NCBI RefSeq assembly: GCF_000315915.1
Contig: NC_020190.1
Coordinates: forward strand, 806,001-870,000
DNA from: Henningerozyma blattae CBS 6284
Taxonomy: Eukaryota; Ascomycota; Saccharomycetes; Saccharomycetales; Saccharomycetaceae
Direction: 5' to 3'
DNA length: 64,000 nucleotides
Part shown: in pieces, positions 41,381-50,530 of the stretch
Layout: each line of letters opens with the position of its first letter
How positions within the stretch are numbered: the stretch's first letter is position 1
The notes under the pieces: generated by a model
What the model was told of the DNA's origin: nothing
Seen by the model: the letters and a program-made list of their open reading frames with translations, nothing else
Database searches by the model: none
Translations under genes and position numbers: made by a program

Positions 41381-43822
41381 TCAAAAATAAAAATTTACAT
41401 TCTTCTGTAAAATAATACCATCCGAAACAACTTTATTGAGAGCATCTTTGAACTCACCAACACTAAAACCTTGAATAGAAGTGGAAACCTTCTCTTGTAA
41501 AACTTCCATGTTCAAACCATTTCCACTAGCCTTTACTTCTCTGGTGATACAAGCTTTTAATAATTCTTGTTGCCACATGGAAACGTTTCCCTCTCTATTT
41601 TCAGTTCCTGCACTGCTTAGATTTGTATATTGTTGCTTTCTCGATGGAGCTACACTAATTCTTAATTTCCCATTTTTAATTCTTTTCTTATCAGGATGGA
41701 ATTTTTTATTTATTGAAAAGTTATTAGTTCGATCTTTCTTTAAAAGTCCTATTTGAAGGAAAGATGTTAATGTTGGATCTAAACTTTCTGAAGATAAATT
41801 TGTCTTCTTGGCAATTGTATCGTAGGATAAAGTATAATAATCATTAAATAAATTTAAAACACAAGTTTGAAATAAATTTAATTGGAATATTAAATGATTA
41901 CCATTTCCTAAGATGAATGGTGAAGTTACTTCACAACTATGAAGATGATATGCTTGTTTGACTTCAATTTGTGTATCATGTTTATTAGAGGATCGGAAAT
42001 ATGACTCTAATCCAGATATTTGTTCATCCAAGGATGCTGGTAATATTGGATTTTCATCATCTTGAGAATATAATGAAACTGGTACTTTCAATTTTTCTAA
42101 AAATAATGGTGAGATGGAAGTGAGTAGTTCAGAGTCGATATCCATATTATTTGAATTATATGCAAGAGAAATATTTGTGGTATGCTGAATAGTTTGTAAT
42201 AAAGAATTGTATTCCTGATATTCTGGTGTAGTTTTGAATTGTGCCTCTAAGGCTTTCCAAATAGAATGCATAAATGGGAGTTTAAACATCATTTCTACTT
42301 TTTCAGGACCTTCAATAATTAGTTTTCTAAAGATGAAAGATGCATGAATTTTTAAAATGGTTAATTCCAATGGTATATATCTAAGAAGATAATCTATTAG
42401 GAAAAGGTTATCAGAATAATCTGAAGCCGATAAAGAGTTTGTCATAATTTTTTTTATTGAAACATCAAATAAACGAACAATAAATTCATAAAATTTTATA
42501 GTGCCCCCCATAATTGAATGAACGTTATTAAAAATCATTTTATCTACATCATTGAATAAACGGGTAATAATAAATAATAAAATGATTGATTGCAGGAAAT
42601 AGAAAGGATCTTTTGTTCTCATATATTTGGAATGGCCTTCATTTAAATAAGAGGAAATATTGGAGACTAACAAATCGTTAAAAAGGGGCATTTTATGTCT
42701 ACTCTTGAAAGCTCTTCTCACATCTAAAAGATTCAATTGTGTATCACGTTCATTATGAAGATGAATGGATTTTTCCTCATTAACTTTTAATGAATCACAT
42801 AAACTTTTAAAATATTGACGAAATACTGTTGGATTCATAATTGTATTTTCAACCATAACATCATTCATCTTTACCACTAAATCTAATGAAACAGACATAC
42901 ACAGGTATGAATTTCGTTGGAAATATTTTTTCACTGATTGTAAATAATTTTCATTAACAGGTAACTTAAAATCTTCAATCAAATATTTTTGCAAACGTTC
43001 TGACATAATCTCATCTACTGATTTACTACTTGAATCTTGTAAAGTATAATTGATATTATACAGACAATTTATTAAGCTTAATTTTAATTTTTTTTCAAAT
43101 TTAATTTTTTTTTTAGTCCAAAGATAGATCCAATAATCACCAATAAAGAATTCCATCCTTTGAGAACCAATATTTTCTTCTAAATATATAATCAATCGCT
43201 TCTCTAAATATTGAGGTACCGTTAAATTATTGGGGATATTTTTAGCATATCTTGGATAATTTATTTTAACGTATTGGAAAACAGGTAGAGTGGATCTAAT
43301 GATAGACCTAAAAGTTTTAATGATTGGTTGCCAAAACATAGATAATTCTTGAGAAGACACATCTTCGATTGGATCTATATATAAGTCTATTGATCTTTCT
43401 ATTAAGAAATCCACCTTTTCATCAATAAATTTAATAAATTTTGTAATCAATTTACTTTGATTTACTAATTCGAATTTGTCCTTTGTATCCTTTGAAGTTG
43501 ATGATTCTAATTTCGAATATAGTTTCATGGAAGTTAACGAATGACATAGAGAAACCATTTCTATGAATCTATTTTCACCAAAAGTAGAATAAGAGCCTAC
43601 AAGACCAAGTTCATTATCTAAAATCTGTTCTTTATCATAAAATTTTTGTTCATCAAAATCGGGGTATTTTTGTTGTTCTAGTACTGTTTCTTGAAAATGA
43701 TCCTCAATGGCTGTAGTGATAACATCGGAAATTTCAAAGATAATGGTTTCTAACCGTTGAATCCTCAGGTTATAGAGATCATTTGATATACGATATGCAG
43801 TTTCGATGCCTGAAGAGGACAT
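41381..43822 (-). CDS. RTT101: Cullin, Rtt101-like
   Basis: An 813-residue protein with cullin organisation: N-terminal helical repeats, a central cullin-homology region (LFQTCVLNLFNDYYTLSYDTIAKKTNLSS is the winged-helix part) and a C-terminal winged helix. Near the end, KACITREVKAS aligns with the conserved IVRIMK neddylation motif, placing the acceptor lysine at residue 764. Rtt101 is the cullin of the Mms1/Mms22 ligase that supports replication through damaged DNA. Size (S. cerevisiae about 842 aa, from memory), a kept Rub1/NEDD8 lysine, and location two genes from AIM22 (RTT101 and AIM22 are neighbours in S. cerevisiae) favour Rtt101. Cul3 cannot be fully excluded by eye. Confidence 0.72.
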   Translation of the reverse strand: MSSSGIETAYRISNDLYNLRIQRLETIIFEISDVITTAIEDHFQETVLEQQKYPDFDEQKFYDKEQILDNELGLVGSYSTFGENRFIEMVSLCHSLTSMKLYSKLESSTSKDTKDKFELVNQSKLITKFIKFIDEKVDFLIERSIDLYIDPIEDVSSQELSMFWQPIIKTFRSIIRSTLPVFQYVKINYPRYAKNIPNNLTVPQYLEKRLIIYLEENIGSQRMEFFIGDYWIYLWTKKKIKFEKKLKLSLINCLYNINYTLQDSSSKSVDEIMSERLQKYLIEDFKLPVNENYLQSVKKYFQRNSYLCMSVSLDLVVKMNDVMVENTIMNPTVFRQYFKSLCDSLKVNEEKSIHLHNERDTQLNLLDVRRAFKSRHKMPLFNDLLVSNISSYLNEGHSKYMRTKDPFYFLQSIILLFIITRLFNDVDKMIFNNVHSIMGGTIKFYEFIVRLFDVSIKKIMTNSLSASDYSDNLFLIDYLLRYIPLELTILKIHASFIFRKLIIEGPEKVEMMFKLPFMHSIWKALEAQFKTTPEYQEYNSLLQTIQHTTNISLAYNSNNMDIDSELLTSISPLFLEKLKVPVSLYSQDDENPILPASLDEQISGLESYFRSSNKHDTQIEVKQAYHLHSCEVTSPFILGNGNHLIFQLNLFQTCVLNLFNDYYTLSYDTIAKKTNLSSESLDPTLTSFLQIGLLKKDRTNNFSINKKFHPDKKRIKNGKLRISVAPSRKQQYTNLSSAGTENREGNVSMWQQELLKACITREVKASGNGLNMEVLQEKVSTSIQGFSVGEFKDALNKVVSDGIILQKNVNFYF

Positions 43823-43970
43823 TTCATGAGGGGGGGGGTATTTTGCTTTGTTTTGTTTTGTATTTTTTTTTATATAATGTAAAGGATGATATTTTGAGAA
43901 TCTTGCTTATTTTTAAAAACCCGCCTATACACGTTTGTTTGTACGCAAAAACAAGCTTGATGAAAAAAGG

Positions 43971-45734
43971 TTAAGCGATGACGTATTTTTTTGTTGGAAA
44001 TTTTTTTGTATATAGAAGCAATTGAATTGAATACAATCCATTGGTATCGAATTTCAACAATTTTGATCGTTGCAAAGTGATCAGCCCATTTTTCAAACAA
44101 TCAAATTTCTCTTTTGAATCTATTTGTAATTTAAGTTTCAATTGGGAAAGTGAGATAGAATCCGTAGTGTTGAATAAAAGTAAAATAGACGCAATTGATA
44201 AATTAGAGATGATAACTATATTTTCCGTTTTGTGCAATTGACCTTGTAAATCTTTGTAAACGAGCGTGATTGGTGTTGTTGTTTCTACAATATTATAGTT
44301 GGATGATAGTTGTAAAATTTTGGATTCTTTGGTGTATGTTTCTTGAAGATTTAACCATAATGCTTGCATTGAATCAGTAGGCCATAATGTGGTGGTAGTA
44401 GTGGTGAGGGAGGAAAGTGGTTGAGCATTACCAAACCAGAACATTTCATCCTTGGATAAAATAACTTGATTGAATTGGAAATTGAAATGGGTTGAGATCG
44501 TCGGTGGATAGATTGTGGTTAATAAGTTGTGTAAATGAGATAACGATTCATTTATTTGGGAGTTGTTGGTTGTTGTCATTTTGAAAAATTGATCAAGAGT
44601 AGCCAAGGATGAAATAGTTTGTTCATTTTTGTTTGAAATTTGATTCTGCAAATCGAATATAACCCATTTAAATAATTTTTGTTTTAAATATTTATTTAAA
44701 AAATTCAATGGACCCGGTGTATGATTCACAAGAATAGATTGAATAACGGAGCTTGATGAGTTTGTTTCAATGAGGTAATTCCAAAAATCTTTATAAAATT
44801 TCATGGATAGAGATGATGTTGAAGTTGAAATCAAATCTTTATGATATTGATTGAGATATGTTATAAATTGTGAGTATAAAGGATCTTGGGAATGATTGTT
44901 GAAATTGGTTAGTTGAGAAATGAAAGGGGAGAAAGACGATGGCGAATATGGCTTGATTAGTGTGGGTACGATATTTTCTATGAAAAGCTGTATTGTAGTA
45001 GGAGATAATTGATAGAAGAATGAAAGTAGATTTGTCATATCATTTGGAGTAAGATTATACTGATGCAGGGATACAATGATAAGTGGCAAATTATGGAGCA
45101 GCAAAGCTGAATCAATTTCATATTCTAATGACCATAATTTGAAAATATTTTTCAATTTCTTCCAATTAACTAATACACTGGCAAACGATTTCGAATTTCC
45201 ATTATCAAACCAATTTTGTAAGGAAGTCTCGATACAATTTTTTATATTGAAAAAGACATGCGGAGGCTCAGACGAGTTGAAAAATTCTTGTAAATAGTGT
45301 GTGATTTTCCCTATGGTATTCCAATATCTGATGTTTTCTGCCGGCTCTTGTAATGTGTAATAATGATGACAAATTTGCAAATACTCATCAAATAAAGAAG
45401 ATTTGTTGTCTTTGATGATAGATTGAAGTGGTAAATACTTCAATTGCTCGAAACTTTGTTCAGTAGAAAATCTCCCACGGGAAATATTGCAAACGAGATC
45501 ATAATTATTTAAATGATAATCTACTAAAGAAATAAACGAACAAGAATGAGGATACTTGTCATATTGTGCCTGATATTTGTCGCAGAGCAGATCTGTTAAA
45601 AACTGTTTTACCGAGCTAAGACTTGTGTGTTGAGATATGGCATGTATTTGAATTAAGCGTTGTTGCCTATTTAAAGGATCTTCAAATACTTTCTGTATTA
45701 ATACTTGTAAGATCTCCGAGTGGGGATTATTCAT
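43971..45734 (-). CDS. Uncharacterised protein with Apc2-like cullin homology (candidate YBR259W orthologue)
   Basis: A 587-residue protein with no obvious motif in the N-terminal 370 residues beyond predicted helices. The C-terminal third resembles the cullin-homology region of Apc2. FQFNQVILSKDEMFW is followed by LWPTDSMQALWLNLQETYTK, a beta-strand section, a hydrophobic IVIISNLSIASILLLFNT, and a winged-helix-like segment ending LLKFDTNGLYSIQ. It stops there, with no WHB domain and no neddylation lysine. Position between the RTT101-like gene and AIM22 fits YBR259W, an uncharacterised gene next to RGD1 in S. cerevisiae. The Apc2 resemblance is my reading of the sequence, not an established annotation. 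A true APC2 is larger (about 850 aa) and sits elsewhere in S. cerevisiae. Confidence 0.5.
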   Translation of the reverse strand: MNNPHSEILQVLIQKVFEDPLNRQQRLIQIHAISQHTSLSSVKQFLTDLLCDKYQAQYDKYPHSCSFISLVDYHLNNYDLVCNISRGRFSTEQSFEQLKYLPLQSIIKDNKSSLFDEYLQICHHYYTLQEPAENIRYWNTIGKITHYLQEFFNSSEPPHVFFNIKNCIETSLQNWFDNGNSKSFASVLVNWKKLKNIFKLWSLEYEIDSALLLHNLPLIIVSLHQYNLTPNDMTNLLSFFYQLSPTTIQLFIENIVPTLIKPYSPSSFSPFISQLTNFNNHSQDPLYSQFITYLNQYHKDLISTSTSSLSMKFYKDFWNYLIETNSSSSVIQSILVNHTPGPLNFLNKYLKQKLFKWVIFDLQNQISNKNEQTISSLATLDQFFKMTTTNNSQINESLSHLHNLLTTIYPPTISTHFNFQFNQVILSKDEMFWFGNAQPLSSLTTTTTTLWPTDSMQALWLNLQETYTKESKILQLSSNYNIVETTTPITLVYKDLQGQLHKTENIVIISNLSIASILLLFNTTDSISLSQLKLKLQIDSKEKFDCLKNGLITLQRSKLLKFDTNGLYSIQLLLYTKKFPTKKYVIA

Positions 45735-46009
45735 GGTAATGTGTCTTAAAACGGTAAGGAATCGGCGGCGTGCAAAGAAGAAAATATTTAAAAAAAGAAA
45801 GAAAAACCGAACAAATAAGGTAAAACAATCAAATGAACGTGTTTTTCCGAATCGGTGACAAGTTTTCTGACAAACTTTATTGCCCGAGATTAATTCATTT
45901 TACATACATACATACATATATATATATATATATTAACATTGTACTACAAGCACTAACATTACAAACAGTTTCGTCTCTAATAAAAAAAGAAAAAAGCGGC
46001 CCGTCGATA

Positions 46010-47074
46010 ATGTTGAAAAATTATATCGCTAAACAAGTCACTTCCGACGAACTTCGCACACTCATCACGTGCAGCGGCCGTTTTGTTCTTCATAGTGTGA
46101 GTAAAGATCCGTATGATAATCTTGCCTTAGAAGATTATTTGTTTCGTCATACCCCTTTGCCAGAGAGTACTAGTGCTACTTCAGTTAAGAATAACCGATT
46201 ATTTCTTTATATCAATAATCCATGTTGTGTCATTGGACGTAATCAATTATTATGGAGAGAAGTCAATGTAAGCCGTGCTATTGCCCAAGGGATCCCACTT
46301 GTAAGACGTCTATCCGGAGGCGGCGCCGTAGTGCATGATTGGGGTAATATCAATTACGCGCACGTGACCACGCGTGATGGGTTCACAAGAACAGAATTCA
46401 CTACTAAACTTGTAAGATGGCTTGTAGAACGTGATCCAACTACACTTTATAGCCGCCTACAAGCTACTGATCGTGGCGATATCACGTTGGACGGCACGCA
46501 TAAGCTGGGCGGCAGCGCGTTCAAGATCGGAGCACGTGGCCGTGCTTATCATCATGGGACCTTATTAGTCGATTCACAACTAGACCAAATTAAAGGGCTT
46601 CTCCAATCCTCCCAGGGCATTCCTGGTGTCACGTGGACAGGTAGCGGCGTGGACAGTGTCCGTGCACACGTGACCAACTTACCTGGCAGCCACAGCGTCA
46701 CTTCAATTTGGGAAACAATCACGATGGGATTCCAAAGGGACTTTGCCGGATCGGCGAATAATCACGTGCCACCGAATTCGTCATCACACATATCTCAGCA
46801 CGTGCCCGTATATTCCTGCAATGCCTCTAAGTTGCAAATCGCCGAAGTTCAAGAGACAGCACAGAAATTGCGTAGCGCTGATTGGGTGCACGGCGGCGGG
46901 CCGCCGTTCTCGGTTCATTTCGGCCCACCTCAGACCATGCCGGAGCGTAATGTCGCAGTGCGCCACGGCATTATCTGTGCAACCGATATTGTGGGGCTGG
47001 CCCTGGGCACGCCATTTGCCGAGTTCTGCCGCACCAGCCGTGCTGTCCATGGACTGGGTGTTGACAGCTTATAA
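46010..47074 (+). CDS. AIM22: Aim22, lipoate-protein ligase A family
   Basis: A 354-residue protein from the ATG at 46010 (MLKNYIAKQ). An in-frame ATG further up (45833) would add a TATATA-derived stretch and is unlikely. The ligase signature RRLSGGGAVVHDWGNINYA and the block KLGGSAFKIGARGRAYHHGTLL, including the conserved lysine, are present. Aim22 is needed in mitochondria to attach lipoate to the E2 subunits of pyruvate and 2-oxoglutarate dehydrogenase. Divergence from the Apc2-like gene and closeness to the RTT101-like gene match YJL046W. The gene is markedly GC-rich from about 46300 and contains seven CACGTG hexamers. Confidence 0.9.
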   Translation: MLKNYIAKQVTSDELRTLITCSGRFVLHSVSKDPYDNLALEDYLFRHTPLPESTSATSVKNNRLFLYINNPCCVIGRNQLLWREVNVSRAIAQGIPLVRRLSGGGAVVHDWGNINYAHVTTRDGFTRTEFTTKLVRWLVERDPTTLYSRLQATDRGDITLDGTHKLGGSAFKIGARGRAYHHGTLLVDSQLDQIKGLLQSSQGIPGVTWTGSGVDSVRAHVTNLPGSHSVTSIWETITMGFQRDFAGSANNHVPPNSSSHISQHVPVYSCNASKLQIAEVQETAQKLRSADWVHGGGPPFSVHFGPPQTMPERNVAVRHGIICATDIVGLALGTPFAEFCRTSRAVHGLGVDSL

Positions 47075-47279
47075 ACCAGCCTATAAATAGCTGCCTCCCA
47101 ACTGCCCTCGCGACCGCCACCGCAACCGACGTGGATCCGTTTTCGTTCACATTTAGGTTTTCCTTTACGTCATTTAGCCAGCCAGCCAGCTGCCGCAGCC
47201 GCCGCCCTGCCCGCCAGTGCCTCCAACCTTAATCCCAATTGTAACCCTACGTGCAACCCTACGTGCAACCGCCAATAGC
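47075..47279. promoter_or_regulatory. GC-rich AIM22-hydrolase intergenic region
   Basis: Short GC-rich spacer with GCCAGCCAGCCAGC and GCCGCAGCCGCCGCC tracts, and the first two of five AACCCTA motifs (47243 and 47255). The downstream gene's transcription start probably lies here or slightly further right. Confidence 0.45.
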
Positions 47280-48605
47280 ATGCTGCACTTCCGCGGAACT
47301 ATAGGCTTTCGCAAAACCCTAGGGATCCGTAGAACCCTAACCCACGATGCACCTTCGTCTTCGTCGGCATCTCGTCTGCCCTCAGCTTCTGCCAGCGCAA
47401 CCCTAAAACCCTCAACGGCCCCTAAAGCGGCTTCATTGCCACAAATTCTTCGAAATTTGCCTAGGTTATTCCCCAGATCAATGACCGATTCCATCCGTGA
47501 TTATTCCCAATTTAAGACAAACCCGGAATTTTTCCAGGACCGATTATTGAGCCAATTAAGTTTTTATCCGTCGCTATATAACAATAATAGTAATGACACC
47601 AGTGGCAATGATGATCCCCGCCAAGGGCAAATCATTAAAACTTATGTTAATGAAAATGAATATATCAATGAATTTCAAATCTTACCAAACACTTCAACAC
47701 CGTATGATCGATTGAAACATCTAATCTTGATTCATGGGTATGGTGCAGGTCTTGGATTTTATATCAATACGCTACAGCATTTATCAATGGATAATTGGTG
47801 TATTCATGCTGTAGACTTACCAGGGTACGGATTCTCCTCACGACTTAAATTCCCCTATGGAACTATAAACCCACGAATATACTCGAAAAAAGATGTCTTG
47901 GATTGGTTCCAAAAACGTCTTAAAACTTGGTTCCATAAAAAGGGGTTACTTGCCCACCCAGAAAATAATCTAGTCACAGCTCATTCCATGGGCGCTTATA
48001 TCATGTGCCATTACTTGAACAACCATCCTTCGGATTTCCGAAAGATTATCATGTGTTCTCCAGCAGGCTTTTATCCCGCCAGTAACCCGCTGACCAATAT
48101 TCCCCTTTGGTACACGTACTTGTGGGATCGTAATTATTCACCATTTTCCTTGGTTCGAATCTCGGGCCCCCTCGGATCTAAATTGACTAGTGGTTGGTCG
48201 TATTCTCGGTTTTTCCATTCAAATCAAACAATCTCTAATGAATTAAGCTTGGCTTTACATACTTATGCTTATTCCATTTTCAATTTACCTGGATCCGGAG
48301 AGTATTCCCTAAGCCACATTCTTAAAGCCGGCGGAGATCCTCGTACGCCTTTACAAGAAGAATTCTTTACATGTCAATCTACAACAAACAATGGAATTCG
48401 CAGAAGCAATGTGGAATATTCTTGGCTTTACGGTCAATCCGATTGGATCAATAAAACTGGTGGGTTCAAGATTTCCCAGTTTTTAAACTCTTTGAATAAG
48501 AAATCAAACGTCTTCATTGCTCCAAACTCCGGCCATCACTTATACTTCGATAATTATATGTGGTTCAATTCCTACTTAGCTAAAGAAATGACTCTGTTCA
48601 ACTGA
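47280..48605 (+). CDS. Alpha/beta hydrolase of the Cld1/Ict1/Ecm18 (ABHD4/5-type) family
   Basis: From the first in-frame ATG (47280) the protein has 441 residues. A second possible start at 47481 gives 374. The hydrolase core is clear: LILIHGYGAGLGFY, AVDLPGYGFSS, nucleophile elbow TAHSMGAY, and a C-terminal GHHLYFDN that supplies the catalytic histidine and an HX4D acyltransferase motif. In yeast this family comprises Cld1 (mitochondrial cardiolipin deacylase), Ict1 (lysophosphatidic acid acyltransferase) and Ecm18. The first ~67 residues are Arg/Ser/Ala-rich with one acidic residue, which could be a mitochondrial presequence and, with the length (Cld1 about 445 aa), hints at Cld1. The region encoding them is also full of Tbf1-like motifs, so the shorter start is possible. 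Assignment within the family is open. Confidence 0.75.
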   Translation: MLHFRGTIGFRKTLGIRRTLTHDAPSSSSASRLPSASASATLKPSTAPKAASLPQILRNLPRLFPRSMTDSIRDYSQFKTNPEFFQDRLLSQLSFYPSLYNNNSNDTSGNDDPRQGQIIKTYVNENEYINEFQILPNTSTPYDRLKHLILIHGYGAGLGFYINTLQHLSMDNWCIHAVDLPGYGFSSRLKFPYGTINPRIYSKKDVLDWFQKRLKTWFHKKGLLAHPENNLVTAHSMGAYIMCHYLNNHPSDFRKIIMCSPAGFYPASNPLTNIPLWYTYLWDRNYSPFSLVRISGPLGSKLTSGWSYSRFFHSNQTISNELSLALHTYAYSIFNLPGSGEYSLSHILKAGGDPRTPLQEEFFTCQSTTNNGIRRSNVEYSWLYGQSDWINKTGGFKISQFLNSLNKKSNVFIAPNSGHHLYFDNYMWFNSYLAKEMTLFN

Positions 48606-48625
48606 CTCTGTTCAACTGACTCTGC
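48589..48625. repeat. 14-bp direct repeat across the hydrolase stop codon
   Basis: TGACTCTGTTCAAC occurs at 48589-48602 and 48603-48616, with a partial third copy. The unit boundary contains the TGA stop. It probably arose by slippage and may have moved the stop codon slightly. Confidence 0.8.
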
Positions 48626-48886
48626 TTGCCACTATTGCACTTTTGTACTTTTTCTTATATATTCTTTTGTATTTATTCATTCTAAAATGACTCATGCTAT
48701 GCATTGTATTTTAACATAATTTTTTATTTTTTTGCCTTTCCCTCTTAACCGTACCAAACGATAGTGTCTCGCGTTTAAAGTATAAAAAAAATAATGAAAA
48801 AAAAAATGTAAAAAAAAATCGATGCAAAAACCATTCATCACATACACACTCTCTTTCTCATCAGAAAAAGCCCCATTCGTAATATA

Positions 48887-50530
48887 ATGTCTACTATATA
48901 TATCAATGATACCATTGGTGTCGACGAACCTACTCAATCAGGTTCCAAAGACGCTCCATTCAAGACCCCAGCTTTTGCATTATTCCAAAGCATTGACTCG
49001 GCCACTGAACCAAAATTGTTCGTCTTTAAAACTGATGATTACGAAGAAATCTCTGCATCTGCTTTGAAGAAAGCTCGTAAAGGTTGCGAAGGTTTAAAGA
49101 AAAAAGCCATCAAGCTAAAAGAACAAGAATTGAAGAAAAAGGAAGAAGCGGTTGCCAAACAATTGTCCAACTTAAACATCACTATCGAACAAGATACTTC
49201 TTTACCTCCAGCCAAGAAAGTCAAAATCGATCAATCTTATAAACTTGTCGGTGAAAGAGTTAAAGTCTCTGGTTGGATCCATAGATTACGTTCTAACAAA
49301 AAAGTTGTCTTTATTGTCTTGAGAGATGGTAAAGGTTATTTACAATGTGTCTTATCAGGTAACTTGGCTCTAGCTCAACAGACTGTTGATTTGACTATTG
49401 AATCCACTGTAACTCTATACGGTTCCATTGTTAAAGTTCCAGAAGGTAAAGCTGCTCCAGGTGGTGTAGAACTTGTTGTCGATTATTACGAAGTTGTCGG
49501 CTTGGCCCCATCTGGTGATGAAGCCTTTACCAACAAAGTAGCTGAAGGTGCTGATCCTTCTTTATTATTAGATCAACGTCATTTGACCTTAAGAGGTGAA
49601 ACTTTATCTGCCGTCATGAAAGTTAGACATGCCTTTTTGGCTGCCATTAGAAGAGTTTATCGTGAAGAAGGTTTAACTGAAGTTACTACCCCATGTATGG
49701 TTCAAACTCAAGTCGAAGGTGGTTCTACTCTTTTCAAATTAGATTATTACGGTGAAGAAGCCTATTTAACTCAAAGTTCTCAATTATACTTGGAAACTTG
49801 TTTACCAGCCCTTGGTGATGTTTACTGTGTTCAAGAATCTTTCCGTGCTGAAAAATCTCATACAAGAAGACATTTATCTGAATATACACATATCGAAGCC
49901 GAATTGGCTTTCTTATCCTTCGATGAATTATTAGACCATTTAGAAACTTTAGTCATCAACTCCATCAAATACGTCTTGGAAGACCCAGTCGCCGGTCCAT
50001 TAGTAAAACAATTGAACCCAGATTTCGTCGCTCCAAAGGGTCCATTTATGAGATTAGAATATAAAGATGCCATCAAATGGCTTGTTGAACACGATATTAA
50101 GAACGAAGAAGGTGAACCTTTCAAATTCGGTGATGACATCGCTGAAGCTGCTGAAAGAAAAATGACCGATACCATTGGTGTCCCAATCTTCTTAACTAAA
50201 TTCCCAGTCGAAATCAAATCCTTCTACATGAAACGTTGCACTGACGATCCACGTGTCACCGAATCTGTTGATTTATTGATGCCTACTGTTGGTGAAATTA
50301 CTGGTGGTTCTATGAGAATTGAAACTACTGATGAATTATTAGCTGGTTTCAAGCGTGAAGGTATTGACCCATCTGCTTACTACTGGTTCATTGACCAAAG
50401 AAAATACGGTACCTGTCCTCACGGTGGTTACGGTATTGGTACTGAACGTATCTTAGCTTGGTTATGTAACAGATTCACTGTCAGAGAATGTTCTCTATAC
50501 CCTCGTTTCAGTGGTAGATGCAAACCATAG
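48887..50530 (+). CDS. DED81: Ded81, cytosolic asparaginyl-tRNA synthetase
   Basis: A 547-residue class IIb synthetase (S. cerevisiae Ded81 about 554 aa). It has an N-terminal lysine-rich helix (KKAIKLKEQELKKKEEAVAK, residues ~78-97) and an OB-fold anticodon-binding domain (VKVSGWIHRLRSNKKVVFIVLRDG). The catalytic core contains motif 2 (FRAEKSHTRRHLSEY) and motif 3 (GYGIGTERILAWL). TQSSQLYLE and THIEAE are typical. It charges tRNA-Asn in the cytosol. Codon usage is strongly biased to preferred yeast codons, as expected for high expression. ARG4 follows, as YHR019C-YHR018C. Confidence 0.97.
   Translation: MSTIYINDTIGVDEPTQSGSKDAPFKTPAFALFQSIDSATEPKLFVFKTDDYEEISASALKKARKGCEGLKKKAIKLKEQELKKKEEAVAKQLSNLNITIEQDTSLPPAKKVKIDQSYKLVGERVKVSGWIHRLRSNKKVVFIVLRDGKGYLQCVLSGNLALAQQTVDLTIESTVTLYGSIVKVPEGKAAPGGVELVVDYYEVVGLAPSGDEAFTNKVAEGADPSLLLDQRHLTLRGETLSAVMKVRHAFLAAIRRVYREEGLTEVTTPCMVQTQVEGGSTLFKLDYYGEEAYLTQSSQLYLETCLPALGDVYCVQESFRAEKSHTRRHLSEYTHIEAELAFLSFDELLDHLETLVINSIKYVLEDPVAGPLVKQLNPDFVAPKGPFMRLEYKDAIKWLVEHDIKNEEGEPFKFGDDIAEAAERKMTDTIGVPIFLTKFPVEIKSFYMKRCTDDPRVTESVDLLMPTVGEITGGSMRIETTDELLAGFKREGIDPSAYYWFIDQRKYGTCPHGGYGIGTERILAWLCNRFTVRECSLYPRFSGRCKP

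Noticed and set aside
45833..46009. Upstream in-frame ATG for AIM22
   Set aside because: The added 59 residues derive largely from CATA/TATA repeats and include a tyrosine/isoleucine run unlike any presequence. The ATG at 46010 gives a sensible N-terminus.
47217..47279. GTG at 47217 as the start of the hydrolase
   Set aside because: Not an ATG. The added residues are encoded by GC-rich motif repeats. First in-frame ATG is 47280.
48154..48166. GGTTCGAATCTC resembling a tRNA B box inside the hydrolase gene
   Set aside because: Lies in conserved coding sequence, with no A box or cloverleaf around it.
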